Shown: positions 16,901 through 25,740, counted from the first letter of the stretch. The stretch: 64,000 nucleotides of DNA from Carboxylicivirga sp964602515 (GCA_964602515.1 CAZRRJ010000007.1:1-64000); one strand, 5' to 3'. Notes: generated by a model not told the origin, from the letters alone. Program-made: numbers and translations.

Positions 16901-17039
16901 TAAACACATTAAAGATGGCATGCGGAGGCAGCATATTTATCGAAAAGATATTCGGATCTTCCCAATCTTCCATCTTCTGCTGTCCCCAACTTATTTGTGT
17001 CAGTAACAACAAACTTATCATTGATAAAAACTTCACCAT
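13917..17039 (-). CDS. Beta-galactosidase, glycoside hydrolase family 2
   Basis: 1040 residues, the length of LacZ-type enzymes, with a signal peptide (MVKFLSMISLLLLTQISWG) that sends it to the periplasm or surface. Domains in order: jelly-roll sugar-binding (SLNGIWKFNW, IYTDVPYPFEPNPPFVP), Ig-like, TIM barrel (VTLRGVNRHEHSHINGN, VVDEANIESHGMGY), then the C-terminal small-chain domains (WYGRGPLESYSDRKSG). The acid/base is Glu at about residue 470 in SLGNEAGDG, and the nucleophile Glu at about 533 in ILCEYAHAMGNS. It removes terminal beta-galactose. It lies 37 bases after the GH63-like gene and 14 before the LysO pair. Confidence 0.95.
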   Translation of the reverse strand: MVKFLSMISLLLLTQISWGQQKMEDWEDPNIFSINMLPPHAIFNVFNSREDAMAKDWQHSDRYKSLNGIWKFNWSVAPTKRPKNFYKPEYKVSHWDEIKVPSNIELQGYSAPIYTDVPYPFEPNPPFVPHDHNPVGSYKRKFKVPSQWKNQQVIIHFGAVNSAMYLWVNGQKVGYGEGSKTPMEFDITPYLQEGENDLAVELYRFSSGSYLEDQDMWKMSGLERDVYLVARTPNHIRDFFVHAGLNNNYTDGTLNIDIDITRVNNNNLNLEIELFDNGTQISGAKQSIKGKQKVTNIALPSVIRNVKKWTAETPNLYDLRITLYDAKNNVLESTVRSIGFRTSEIKNRQLLVNGVPVTLRGVNRHEHSHINGNIISEEEMIKDIRLMQENNINAVRASHYPNMAKWYELCDKYGLYVVDEANIESHGMGYGEESLAKDTAWLATHMNRTQRMLERTKNHPAIIVWSLGNEAGDGINFEKTYAWIKSRDTSRPVQYEQARSREHTDITAPMYATIDWMREYIKGDYTKPYILCEYAHAMGNSVGNLQGYWDLIYSEPSLQGGFIWDWADQTFTKVDDEGKSYYAYGGDLGYVGISNDSSFCANGLVTSDRNPNPHIWEVKKVYQPFKIQEVNAAKGQYKLLNRHNYINSDNYELRYQISYYGDEVFSKEIEMPQVEANGTVDFVINYPKFEEQVGGEYIITLVITQKNASALVKAGHEIAWDQFVIKTFEKNTAVTTKTSYRIKEKADKITITNKQTKLIFSKHSGELTSWEVDGKPMLEAPLQPNFWRAPTENDLAWGMNLKLASWRNVSWEAKDVKVKKMADRVEIIVQQALSQANSSVTTTYQVFESGDIQVEANYTIDVELPELPRVGLTFKMSSEYDNLEWYGRGPLESYSDRKSGMKFGKYNGKVWDQYYPYVRPQETGLKEDCSWLSLTNDAGSGILIVADQPLAFNAQQFDFKQLEHKGQKEMAHGSDLTPGERVSVCLDHKHMGVGGDTTWGWRAQAHAQYRVPAGNYSFGFKLSPVKSTGEMKQKIDYTYN

Positions 17040-17076
17040 TTGATTTAGTATTATTTAGTTACGCCTTGATTTAAAA

Positions 17077-19080
17077 TTAAAAGAGCATCAAAATGTGAGC
17101 TGCACTCCAGCTAAAGTGCTCCGCATTTAGTCCTTCTTTGGTAAGCGGATGATAATTTTCACGAATTGGCTCTTGTGAATGCGCTAAGCCTTCTGCACTT
17201 TCCACCATTTTTTCTGCCATCATTTTGGCTTCTGTAACATGGCCGTAGTTATTCATTCCTTCAATAGCAAAGTAGGCCTGATCAAGCCATACCGGCCCAC
17301 GCCAGTATCCACGCTGAGGATTAAATTTCTCATGTGCTGCACTAAGTGTAGGAAACGGCATTGGTGTATTAAACCGTTTCGGATCAAGAATAACTTTAAT
17401 CACTTCTTTCGCCTGCTCTTCTGATGCCACATTATTATATAAGGCTGCCCATCCTTCAGGCCCTTGTATACGTATCTTCTTATGGCTTTTAAGCTCTATA
17501 TCGTAAAAGAACCCATCTTCTTCACAAAACATCTTAGACCGGATATTTTCTTTTAATACTTGTGCTTCATTTCTGTACTTTTCAGCCACATCATCTTCAC
17601 CCAAAACTTTTGCAATTCTTTCAATGTATAGTTTTTCCTGGTATAAATAGGCATTCAAATCAACTGATTCCTGATCTATTGAGTATGCGCCTTTTCTGTT
17701 CTCTATTATCTTTGCATTATCAAAGCGAACGGCATTATCCATTCCACTCTCCCATGCTGCAGCAATGCGTGTTCCATCGGTAGAACCATATTCGCATAGT
17801 CCGTTTTTATCATGATCGCGGTTGATATACCACCATTCATGATATTTAATTAATTGTGGGTACAGTTCCTTTAAAAACTCAATATCTTCGGTAGCTTCAT
17901 AAACTTTATAAACAGACCAGCCTGACAACGGAGCCTTGGTGTTTCTCCAGTTAACTCCTTCTATACTCAGATCTCTGAAGAAACAATCTGCAATCATACC
18001 CGCTTCATTCTGGTAATCATACATAGCCCTTATCTGATCTTTTGCCAGCTCCCCTTCAAAAGGGGCAATAGCAACAGCATGTTTCCATGAATCCCAAGCC
18101 CATAATCCCTGAAAATAAGGCGTATAATATGATGGAACAATACCTTGATGAAAAATGTCTCCGGCAGCACTTCGCCAGTTATGTATAAGTGTTAACAATG
18201 ATTTTACGGCTAACTTATTATATTTTTTAACATCCAATAAAGCACCCTTCGAACCTTGGTTTAATTGTGACAGGTAAGTATTCCAACGCTCTTCGTTCTT
18301 TTGGAAAGCCCTTTCTGCATCTTTAATGGTTGCCTGTGCTATAGTTTTATACTTTTGTGTCTCTTCGTGAGAGAAGGTGTAAATAAAAGCTACCGTCGAT
18401 GTAATTTCCTCCCCCTTGCTAATAGCAATTGGTCTTTCCAATGCATTATAGCTACTATCTTTTACTGTTATATTGTCGGTATTAAACAAGAGGTTTACCT
18501 CTTCCTTTTCATTAATGCTTATCTGAATGCCATTATCGTTTTTAGAAAATGTCCTTTTCAGATTTGAAAATACATTTCCATTCCATCCCAGCTGTATCCT
18601 TCGTTTAGCACCTTTATTCATCAGCTCCGCTGAAATAGCAGAAGTCCGTTCATTGGTATTATATAAATACAGATTTACTATTAAGTCATTAATTTCAAAG
18701 GTTTGTTTTAGTAAACCGGGATAAAAAACATTGGTAACATTTTTAGCAGATGATAAATCCATCAGTTCACCGGTATCAGCATCTTTGATTTGTAAACCAA
18801 TAACAGACGGACTTAACCAAAAGCTTTTTTGCTGTCGCATCAAATAAGGCCCTACAAACTGCCCTACTTTCTTACTATTATTGTAATTCAGACTAAATGA
18901 ATGCCATGTGCCTAAATCTGAAAACGATGCCACACCTTCCTGATTGGGTGTTTCAATTTCACCTTGTAAGTTGAGTATGTTTGGATAATCATACCTTGAA
19001 AGAATTGCTTCTTTCTTCTTATCCTGACAAGATATTAATAGAAGTATGAATAATGAACCTGTAATAATTTTCTTAACCAT
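17077..19080 (-). CDS. GH63-like (YgjK/MGH1-type) glucosidase lipoprotein
   Basis: 667 residues beginning with a lipoprotein signal (MVKKIITGSLFILLLISC; Cys18). The C-terminal half is an (alpha/alpha)6 barrel of the GH63/MGH1 group: GLWAWDSWKHAVAIAPF, SGWSVYKVYEATEDIEFLKE, WESGMDNAVRFDN (Asp at about 448, candidate catalytic acid), RGYWRGPVWLDQAYFAIEGM. The N-terminal half is the beta-sandwich domain seen in these enzymes. Relatives hydrolyse alpha-glucosidic or mannosylglycerate links, so the exact bond is open. It is the first enzyme gene of the locus, downstream of the 19082-19186 control region. Confidence 0.85.
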   Translation of the reverse strand: MVKKIITGSLFILLLISCQDKKKEAILSRYDYPNILNLQGEIETPNQEGVASFSDLGTWHSFSLNYNNSKKVGQFVGPYLMRQQKSFWLSPSVIGLQIKDADTGELMDLSSAKNVTNVFYPGLLKQTFEINDLIVNLYLYNTNERTSAISAELMNKGAKRRIQLGWNGNVFSNLKRTFSKNDNGIQISINEKEEVNLLFNTDNITVKDSSYNALERPIAISKGEEITSTVAFIYTFSHEETQKYKTIAQATIKDAERAFQKNEERWNTYLSQLNQGSKGALLDVKKYNKLAVKSLLTLIHNWRSAAGDIFHQGIVPSYYTPYFQGLWAWDSWKHAVAIAPFEGELAKDQIRAMYDYQNEAGMIADCFFRDLSIEGVNWRNTKAPLSGWSVYKVYEATEDIEFLKELYPQLIKYHEWWYINRDHDKNGLCEYGSTDGTRIAAAWESGMDNAVRFDNAKIIENRKGAYSIDQESVDLNAYLYQEKLYIERIAKVLGEDDVAEKYRNEAQVLKENIRSKMFCEEDGFFYDIELKSHKKIRIQGPEGWAALYNNVASEEQAKEVIKVILDPKRFNTPMPFPTLSAAHEKFNPQRGYWRGPVWLDQAYFAIEGMNNYGHVTEAKMMAEKMVESAEGLAHSQEPIRENYHPLTKEGLNAEHFSWSAAHILMLF

Positions 19081-19081
19081 A

Positions 19082-19186
19082 TTTGATAAATCTGACAGTT
19101 TGTATGTTTCTTACAAACACGAAATAGCAGAGTAAAAAGAATAATGTGAAATTATTCACCTATACTCTGTCTATACATTTATCAAA
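19082..19186 (-). promoter_or_regulatory. Control region of the PUL enzymes: three nested inverted repeats
   Basis: Between the regulator gene and the GH63-like gene are a 10-bp inverted repeat TTTGATAAAT (19082-19091) and ATTTATCAAA (19177-19186); GTTTGTA/TACAAAC (19098-19118); and GTGAAATTATTCAC (19146-19159). No exact TAnnTTTG box was found. Candidate operators for the TPR/HTH regulator. Confidence 0.5.
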
Positions 19187-19297
19187 CAAGACAAGTACCG
19201 CACAATAACACTTGATTATCCGTTAATTAAGTCAAATCAGATCAGATACTTTTAAAAATATTATATAGGGGTGTAGGGGTAAAACTCTACATTTAGA

Positions 19298-20848
19298 TTA
19301 GAGTTTCATAATATATTCCCTTAGCTGGATGCCTTTATCAATCTCTAATTTCTTACGTAAACGATAGCGACTCATCTCAATCGATTTAACCTCGATATGG
19401 TGCTTATCAGCCATTTCCTTTGAGGTTAAATTATTTCTAATATCAATTATCAGTTGAATATCTTTCTCGGTCAGTCCTGGGTATTTACTTTTTAACCTAT
19501 ACCTAAAATCTTCTACATATTCTTCAGGTAAAATAGTTGTTTTTGAATCCTGATTAAGTGCTCTTTCAAGCTTTCCCCAGGCTTCTTTCAGTTCTTTAGA
19601 TTCAGATTCCCTAACACTTACTGCCAAAATCTTAAACAACTCATTATGCTTTGACAGGGTTAATGCCAAAGTTTCAATGGCCTCTCTTTTAAATGCCAAT
19701 TCATCGTTTAATTCGGCATGTTGCCTATCCTTTTCTTCCAGTTCACGACTTAGCAACAACTGCCTTAATGTTGCCTTCTCTGCCTTGGATTTAAAGATAT
19801 AATAGAAGGTAGCAATGATCAATAACATGAAGACTACGCCAATTACAGCTAATTGTATTTTATTGTCTTTAATTTCATTTGCCTGATCTAGCAATAGCTT
19901 GTCTTGTTCAATTTTATCAGCTTGCATATCCAGCAAATAATTCATCACATTCTGGACTTCCTTATTGTTGATTTTTTTATACAGTTCAATGTATTTATTC
20001 TGATAAAGATAGGCTGCCTGAAGATTTCCGGTCAACTTTTCGTATTCATAACGCACCTGGTAATATTCAATCAAACTAAAACTGTACGTTGTTTCATAAC
20101 TTAACTCATCTGCTTTCATGAGTATATTCTCGCACCTATGCAGTTGATGTGTTTGCAAGTATACTTTGGCTAAGTATGAATAGGTTTCAACTAGAGGGGT
20201 CGCTTTTCCTGAACTATTATTAATAGATTTTAAGAGATATTCTTCGGCTTTTGACCAATTCTCCTGTTTTAGGTATACAACACCTATATTATTTTCAACT
20301 GTAGACCTTAGATCAAGGTAAGGTTTATTACTCTGATCAAGCAAAAACAGAGCCTTGCGAAAGTACCCTAATGCCTTTTTATATTGCCTGCCATTCATTA
20401 CATCCAAACCAATTGCATTCGTATATACAACTTCACTCCTAATATCTTTCCGCTGTTGTGCTATTTGCAATGCTCTCCTATGAAAGGGCTCTGCCTGTTG
20501 CATATTCCTTATATCAAAATAAATCCAACCCATTGTGGCTAAAATATCCTGGTAGATACGTGCGGTATCTTGGTCAGTAAATAACTCCTGCCCTCTCAAA
20601 CCATAAAAAAGTGCTGTATGGTATTGGTGCTTGTATAAATAACCTTGTGATAAGTTCCAGTATATGACCGCTCTTTCTTCAACCTGGTGATCACTTATCT
20701 GCGTCAATGCCTTTTGTGATAAGTAAATACAACTATCCGGATTCGACTCTTGGTATCCCCTTGCTTTCTTTAATAGTTGATTAACAGAATCAGCATATAT
20801 CGATTGGGTTAATAAACCTATGCATATGATATTTAATAAAAGTTTCAC
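19298..20848 (-). CDS. TPR-transmembrane-HTH regulator of the PUL
   Basis: 516 residues: signal peptide (MKLLLNIICIGLLTQSIYA), several tetratricopeptide repeats over about residues 25-300, one membrane segment (LAVIGVVFMLLIIATFYYIF, near 333-352), a coiled coil, and a C-terminal LuxR-like HTH (GLTEKDIQLIIDIRNNLTSK, EMADKHHIEVKSIEMSRYRL). The layout places the TPR sensor in the periplasm and the HTH in the cytoplasm, as in other Bacteroidota regulators that couple glycan sensing to transcription. It lies directly upstream of the GH63-like gene, in the same direction, with 217 bases between them. The ligand is unknown. Confidence 0.85.
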   Translation of the reverse strand: MKLLLNIICIGLLTQSIYADSVNQLLKKARGYQESNPDSCIYLSQKALTQISDHQVEERAVIYWNLSQGYLYKHQYHTALFYGLRGQELFTDQDTARIYQDILATMGWIYFDIRNMQQAEPFHRRALQIAQQRKDIRSEVVYTNAIGLDVMNGRQYKKALGYFRKALFLLDQSNKPYLDLRSTVENNIGVVYLKQENWSKAEEYLLKSINNSSGKATPLVETYSYLAKVYLQTHQLHRCENILMKADELSYETTYSFSLIEYYQVRYEYEKLTGNLQAAYLYQNKYIELYKKINNKEVQNVMNYLLDMQADKIEQDKLLLDQANEIKDNKIQLAVIGVVFMLLIIATFYYIFKSKAEKATLRQLLLSRELEEKDRQHAELNDELAFKREAIETLALTLSKHNELFKILAVSVRESESKELKEAWGKLERALNQDSKTTILPEEYVEDFRYRLKSKYPGLTEKDIQLIIDIRNNLTSKEMADKHHIEVKSIEMSRYRLRKKLEIDKGIQLREYIMKL

Positions 20849-20992
20849 TGTACTTGTCTGCTAAGAATATTATGATTAAACCTAAGCATTTTCACTCAAA
20901 AAACGTTCCATTAATAATAGTTCATGTCACATCAATTGATACAACACTTTAAAAGGCATCTCTACAATTCTCAAAATCATGCGAAACGAAGG

Positions 20993-21059
20993 TTCATGTA
21001 CCTCTCTTATTTTCCGCATAAAAATACAAAGTTATAAAACACTATACATGAAGAGAGGT
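20993..21059 (-). promoter_or_regulatory. Promoter of the PUL regulator with flanking repeats
   Basis: TAACTTTG (21027-21034, minus strand) matches the -7 consensus; no TTTG is seen at -33, as expected for an activated promoter. It is flanked by TTCATGTACCTCTCTT (about 20993-21008) and TACATGAAGAGAGG (about 21046-21059), which are inverted, permuted versions of each other. Confidence 0.5.
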
Positions 21060-21133
21060 GGTTATTTTCCCTTATTTAGTACTATACTCAATTAAATGAC
21101 TAGTTAATAAAACAATCTAAAAGTGATTAAACA

Positions 21134-21169
21134 GGCTTTTATCACATATGGTTCTAACCGATAAAAGCC
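21134..21169. other. Structured stem-loop in a 420-bp gap
   Basis: A perfect 10-bp stem GGCTTTTATC/GATAAAAGCC around 16 bases that contain GGTTCTAACC, itself able to fold. It lies between the nqrF terminator and the PUL regulator promoter. No T run follows, so it is not a plain terminator. Confidence 0.45.
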
Positions 21170-21231
21170 CACTAATGCGCAGATTATAAATATACGTAGC
21201 TAAAAATACAAACGAGGCAGTAAAAAAGGCA

Positions 21232-21257
21232 TAAAAAAAGCCCCTGTAAGGGGGCTC
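21232..21257 (-). terminator. Terminator of the nqr operon
   Basis: Stem AGCCCC/GGGGCT around a short loop followed by seven T on the minus strand, 12 bases past the nqrF stop codon. Confidence 0.85.
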
Positions 21258-21268
21258 TAGAGATATAT

Positions 21269-22528
21269 TTATGATCCGAAATCATCAAAGTCAACCATTT
21301 CATCCGGTACACCCAGATCGTATAACATTTTAGTTACTGCATCATTCATCATCGGCGGACCACATAAGTAGTACTCAATATCCTCTGGTTCTTCATGCTT
21401 ACTTAAATACTCATCATGTATCACCTGGTGAATAAATCCTGTTGCTCCTTCCCAGTTATCTTCCGGCAACGGCTCAGAAAGGGCAATTGTAAACTTAAAG
21501 TTTGGAAACTCCTTCTCTATAGCACGGAAATGATCTTCGTAGAAAATCTCTTTCTTCGAACGAGCCCCATACCAGAAAGTAGCTTTTCGACCTGTTTTTA
21601 ATGTATGGAATAAGTGGAAAATATGTGAACGCATTGGCGCCATACCAGCTCCACCTCCAATAAACATCATCTCACGATCAGTTTCTTTAATAAAGAACTC
21701 TCCATAAGGCCCTGATACAGTCACTTTATCACCCGGCTTACGTGAGAATATATATGACGAGCAAATGCCTGGGTTTACTTTTTGGAAACCACCAGCAACT
21801 CTATCCCAAGGAGGAGTAGCAATACGAATATTTAACATTACGATATTACCTTCTGCAGGATGGTTAGCCATTGAGTAAGCTCGATAGGTTGCTTCGGGGT
21901 TTTTCATCTTAAGATCAAACATTCCGAATTTCTCCCACTCACCACGGTACTCATCTTCAATTATCATGTCTTTGAAGTCAACATCAATCTTAGGTACATC
22001 AATCTGAATGTACCCACCCGATTTAAAATCCAAAATCTCACCTTCGGGCAACCTCACTACAAATTCTTTAATAAATGTAGCCTGACCATTGTTTGAAACC
22101 ACTTCACATTCCCACTTTTTAATACCCATCACCTCGGCAGGAATAGACATCTCCATATCTTCCTTTACCTTTACCTGACAGGCCAAACGCCAATCGTTCA
22201 TTTGCTCTTTACGGGTAAAATAGCCTGTTTCGGTTGGTAAGATTGAACCTGCCCCACTCTCAACCTGACAGCGACACATGGCACAAGTACCACCACCACC
22301 ACAAGCTGATGGTAAAAAGATTTTATTGCTACCCAGTGCAGATAATAAGGTCTGCCCAGGCTCAACTACTAACTCGCGCTCTCCATTGTTAATGTTAATG
22401 GTCACTTCGCCTGATGGCATCAGTTTTTTCTTAGCGTACAAAAGAATAGAAACCAAAAGTAGGATCACCAAAAGGAAAATCACTACACTTGAAACAATTA
22501 CTGTACTATCAATTGCTAATAATGTCAT
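21269..22528 (-). CDS. nqrF: Na+-NQR subunit F (NADH-oxidising flavoprotein)
   Basis: 419 residues, close to the usual 407-420. One N-terminal membrane helix (residues about 8-31), then a 2Fe-2S ferredoxin domain with Cys76, Cys82, Cys85 (ACGGGGTCAMC) and Cys117 (LACQVK), an FAD domain (RAYSMANHPAEG, GICSSYIF) and an NAD(P)H domain (MFIGGGAGMAPMRSHIFHLF, WYGARSKKEIFY, YYLCGPPMMNDAV). It takes electrons from NADH and passes them into the complex. It is the last gene of the operon, 19 bases after nqrE, followed by the terminator. Confidence 0.97.
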   Translation of the reverse strand: MTLLAIDSTVIVSSVVIFLLVILLLVSILLYAKKKLMPSGEVTININNGERELVVEPGQTLLSALGSNKIFLPSACGGGGTCAMCRCQVESGAGSILPTETGYFTRKEQMNDWRLACQVKVKEDMEMSIPAEVMGIKKWECEVVSNNGQATFIKEFVVRLPEGEILDFKSGGYIQIDVPKIDVDFKDMIIEDEYRGEWEKFGMFDLKMKNPEATYRAYSMANHPAEGNIVMLNIRIATPPWDRVAGGFQKVNPGICSSYIFSRKPGDKVTVSGPYGEFFIKETDREMMFIGGGAGMAPMRSHIFHLFHTLKTGRKATFWYGARSKKEIFYEDHFRAIEKEFPNFKFTIALSEPLPEDNWEGATGFIHQVIHDEYLSKHEEPEDIEYYLCGPPMMNDAVTKMLYDLGVPDEMVDFDDFGS

Positions 22529-22547
22529 TTTTAATACTTTTTCTTTT

Positions 22548-23183
22548 TTACAACTGAATTCCCATGAAACTCATAAATGCCACACCCATTAATCCGGTTA
22601 CAATAAATGTAATACCTAAGCCACGTAATGGAGCCGGAATATCTGAATACTGAATTTTCTCGCGGATAGCAGCAATACCTACAATAGCCAATAACCAACC
22701 AATACCAGAACCTAGTCCGAACACAGTTGCTTCACCAAGTCCGTTATAGTCACGCTCCTGCATAAATAACGAACCACCAAGGATAGCACAGTTTACAGCA
22801 ATAAGGGGTAAGAATATGCCCAATTGTGAATACAAGGTAGGAGCAAACTTCTCAACAATCATTTCTACCAATTGCACCATTGAAGCAATAACAGCAATAA
22901 ACATGATAAAACTTAAGAAACTTAGGTCATAAGTTGCAAATTTAGCTTCTTCTAATCCTAACAAACTATCTAACCATGCCAAAGCTCCTTCACTTAATAC
23001 AAACTCGTTAAGCAAATAGTTAACAGGCACAGTAATGCCTAATACGAAAGTCACAGCCAGTCCTAATCCAACCGATGTATTTACAGTTTTTGATACAGCA
23101 AGGTATGAACACATACCAAAAAAGTAAGCAAATACCATATTATCAATAAAGATAGACTGGACGAATATATTTATATAATCCAT
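22548..23183 (-). CDS. nqrE: Na+-NQR subunit E
   Basis: 211 residues, six membrane helices, including IFVQSIFIDNMVFAYFFGMC and AVNCAILGGSLFMQ; the paired Cys-containing helices of NqrD/NqrE bind the intramembrane iron cofactor. The EAKFATYDLSFLSFIMFIAV segment also fits the family. Starts 18 bases after the nqrD stop. Confidence 0.97.
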   Translation of the reverse strand: MDYINIFVQSIFIDNMVFAYFFGMCSYLAVSKTVNTSVGLGLAVTFVLGITVPVNYLLNEFVLSEGALAWLDSLLGLEEAKFATYDLSFLSFIMFIAVIASMVQLVEMIVEKFAPTLYSQLGIFLPLIAVNCAILGGSLFMQERDYNGLGEATVFGLGSGIGWLLAIVGIAAIREKIQYSDIPAPLRGLGITFIVTGLMGVAFMSFMGIQL

Positions 23184-23201
23184 TTTTCTGCTTTTTAATA
23201 A

Positions 23202-23867
23202 TTACGACTCAATCAAACCTTTATCTCGCGAGCGTTGCACCCAGATAATGATACCTACAACAATTAAGGCCATTGGAGGTAAAATCATAAATCCGTTATT
23301 CGTATAGCCCCACTCGTAAAAAACATCAGGTATAACCTGAATAGCTCCGATTCCCGGTAAAGTTAGTTTTCCTGTTCCAAATAACTCACGAACAAAAGCA
23401 ACAATAATAAGAATCATACCATATCCGGCACCATTACCAATACCGTCTAATACAGCAGGCCAAGGTTTGTTACCTAAAGCAAACGCTTCCAGACGTCCCA
23501 TAATTATACAGTTGGTAATAATCAGGCCAACAAATACTGACAACTGCAAACTTACTTCATAAGCGAAAGCTTTCAGCACCTGATCTACAATAATTACCAG
23601 GGCCGCAACAACTACCAGCTGTACGATAATACGTATACGTGCAGGAATTGTATTACGAAGAAGTGATATAATCAGGTTTGAGAATACCGTTACAAACATT
23701 ACTGAGATCGACAATACAATAGCCGGCTCTAATTTAACTGTTACCGCCAAAGCAGAACAGATACCCAGTACCTGAATGGTAATGGGGTTTTGTGCTCCCA
23801 GAGGAGTTGTAATCAGCTTAAGATTCTTTGCTGAGAACAAGGGTTCTTTTTCACTACTCATCGTCAC
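23202..23867 (-). CDS. nqrD: Na+-NQR subunit D
   Basis: 221 residues with six membrane helices and the conserved NPITIQVLGICSALAVTVK and IITNCIIMGRLEAFAL segments, whose Cys residues line the intramembrane iron site shared with NqrE. PWPAVLDGIGNGAGYG is a family signature. It lies 7 bases after nqrC. Part of the membrane core that couples electron flow to Na+ export. Confidence 0.97.
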   Translation of the reverse strand: MTMSSEKEPLFSAKNLKLITTPLGAQNPITIQVLGICSALAVTVKLEPAIVLSISVMFVTVFSNLIISLLRNTIPARIRIIVQLVVVAALVIIVDQVLKAFAYEVSLQLSVFVGLIITNCIIMGRLEAFALGNKPWPAVLDGIGNGAGYGMILIIVAFVRELFGTGKLTLPGIGAIQVIPDVFYEWGYTNNGFMILPPMALIVVGIIIWVQRSRDKGLIES

Positions 23868-23874
23868 AATTATT

Positions 23875-24570
23875 TTAGTTCTTTAAAAACTTTTCATATC
23901 CTTTCAAACAATCTTTTAGCATAGCATCAACACCTACGCAGGTAATTGTACCACCAGAGATACCATCGACCTTATGAAGATCTGTACCTGATTGTCCTTT
24001 TTTCACAACCGATATTGAAGTAAAAGCACCACTCTTATCAAACAGCTTTTTACCTACAAAAGGTTTCTGAAACATATCTGTTGTTATTTCAGCTCCTAGT
24101 CCCGGTGTCTCTCCTTTGTGGCCAAAAGTAGCCCCAAATACAGTATTCTTATCTTCATTTAAAGACACATAACCCCAAATTGGCCCCCATAATCCTTTCC
24201 CTCTAACAGGAATAACATATTTAGTAGATCCGTTATCAAGCTTAACCACATAAATCGGGTAAGCTCTTTCTGAATTATCTTTCTTTACTTCTTTGGCCAA
24301 ATCAACGGTAAATGCTTCACCATCTTTTTTCTTGCCATTAATATCAAGTACAAAAGCATTTTTGCCAATATACTTGTTAAATTTCTCTTCTGCATCAGCA
24401 GCGGTACTTTCTACTTGTACCGACTTCAGGATGTCCATTTTCTTGGCCACAGCCGCATTTTTATCCTGAATAGGTTTTAACGATTGTGCTAAAAAGGCTA
24501 AAATTGCCGCTACCACAATCACCATAACAGATGCGTACAGAAATGTGTATGTATTTCCTTGTCTATCCAT
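23875..24570 (-). CDS. nqrC: Na+-NQR subunit C (covalent FMN)
   Basis: 231 residues, shorter than the Vibrio protein (about 257). One N-terminal helix (FLYASVMVIVVAAILAFLAQ) anchors a periplasmic FMN-binding domain. The flavinylation site is near the C-terminus, GISGGTITC, with Thr208 as the expected FMN-bearing residue; the second motif position is Gly where the classic SGAT has Ala. The flavin transferase (ApbE) needed for attachment is not in this window. Starts 12 bases after nqrB. Confidence 0.95.
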   Translation of the reverse strand: MDRQGNTYTFLYASVMVIVVAAILAFLAQSLKPIQDKNAAVAKKMDILKSVQVESTAADAEEKFNKYIGKNAFVLDINGKKKDGEAFTVDLAKEVKKDNSERAYPIYVVKLDNGSTKYVIPVRGKGLWGPIWGYVSLNEDKNTVFGATFGHKGETPGLGAEITTDMFQKPFVGKKLFDKSGAFTSISVVKKGQSGTDLHKVDGISGGTITCVGVDAMLKDCLKGYEKFLKN

Positions 24571-24582
24571 TTCTTTCTTTAT

Positions 24583-25740
24583 TTAGGCAGCTACTTTAGC
24601 TCTTTTTAAACGACGTTTAATATTTCCCTGTACCACATAATGGTCAATAAGCGGAGCAAATGTATTCATCAATAAGATGGCTAACATTACGCCTTCGGGA
24701 TAAGCGGGGTTAAATACACGAACCATTATGGCTAAAAAGCCGATTAGGAAACCATATATCCATTTTCCTCTTTCGGTACGTGTAGCAGATACCGGATCTG
24801 TTGCCATAAATACCGCACCAAATGCAAAGCCGCCCAAGCAAATATGATGTAAAGCATCCACTTGCATTAATGCGTTTGCACCCCATAAGTTAAACAGAAG
24901 CCCCATTACATAACCACCAGCAAATACAGAAACAATAATTTTCCAGCTTCCAATACCAGTATAAATTAACATAGCTGCACCAATTAAAATGGCTAAGGTT
25001 GATGTTTCTCCTATTGATCCCGGGATCATACCAATAAAACTCTCAAAAATTGAGTGGCTTGGTACTACACCTGATGCCGCCTGCCCTAAAGATGTTGCTC
25101 CTGAGAATCCATCAATAACTCCTTCGCCGTTACTCAGCCCGGATATCCATACTTTATCACCCGACATTTTTGACGGGTAAGCAAAGAAAAGAAATGCTCG
25201 TGCAACCAATGCCGGATTCCAGATATTCATACCTGTACCACCAAACACTTCTTTACCAATTACAACAGCAAAGATTGTTGCAACAGCCACCATCCATAGT
25301 GGAATATCTACGGGCAATACTAATGGGATTAACATACCAGACACCAAAAAACCTTCCTGAACTTCATGTCCCCGGTATTGCGCAAAAATAAATTCTACTC
25401 CTAAGCCAACGCCATAAGATACAATAACAATTGGCAATACTTTAAGAGCACCATGCCCTAATTCTGCCCAGAAACCTGCATCAACACCCATTGCAAGGAA
25501 ATGCTGATATCCCGTATTCCATATACCAAACAATAAAGCTGGCATTAATGCTTTCACCACTAATGCCATGGTACGTTTCATATCAATCGAGTCGCGCACG
25601 TGTACACCATTTTTATTTGTGTGATTTGGCACAAATAATAAGGTTTCAAATGCATCGAACGTTGAATGAAATTTCTCAAACTTCCCGCCCTTCTGAACGT
25701 GGGGTTTGATATTATCTAATAAATTTCTTAACGCTTTCAA
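24583..25740 (-). CDS. nqrB: Na+-NQR subunit B (covalent FMN, ubiquinone-type site)
   Basis: 385 residues with about ten membrane helices. The FMN attachment motif SGATS is at residues 213-217, with Thr216 the modified residue. Family segments include GKEVFGGTGMNIWNPALVAR and FMATDPVSATRTERGKWIYG. NqrB is the central Na+-conducting subunit. It is separated from nqrA by 93 bases that contain a TATCAAGA-type repeat, so mRNA stability or subunit dosage may differ at this point. Confidence 0.97.
   Translation of the reverse strand: MKALRNLLDNIKPHVQKGGKFEKFHSTFDAFETLLFVPNHTNKNGVHVRDSIDMKRTMALVVKALMPALLFGIWNTGYQHFLAMGVDAGFWAELGHGALKVLPIVIVSYGVGLGVEFIFAQYRGHEVQEGFLVSGMLIPLVLPVDIPLWMVAVATIFAVVIGKEVFGGTGMNIWNPALVARAFLFFAYPSKMSGDKVWISGLSNGEGVIDGFSGATSLGQAASGVVPSHSIFESFIGMIPGSIGETSTLAILIGAAMLIYTGIGSWKIIVSVFAGGYVMGLLFNLWGANALMQVDALHHICLGGFAFGAVFMATDPVSATRTERGKWIYGFLIGFLAIMVRVFNPAYPEGVMLAILLMNTFAPLIDHYVVQGNIKRRLKRAKVAA

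Noticed and set aside
22278..22592. 104-codon plus-strand frame over nqrF/nqrE
   Set aside because: Shadow of the nqrF ferredoxin domain; no independent support.
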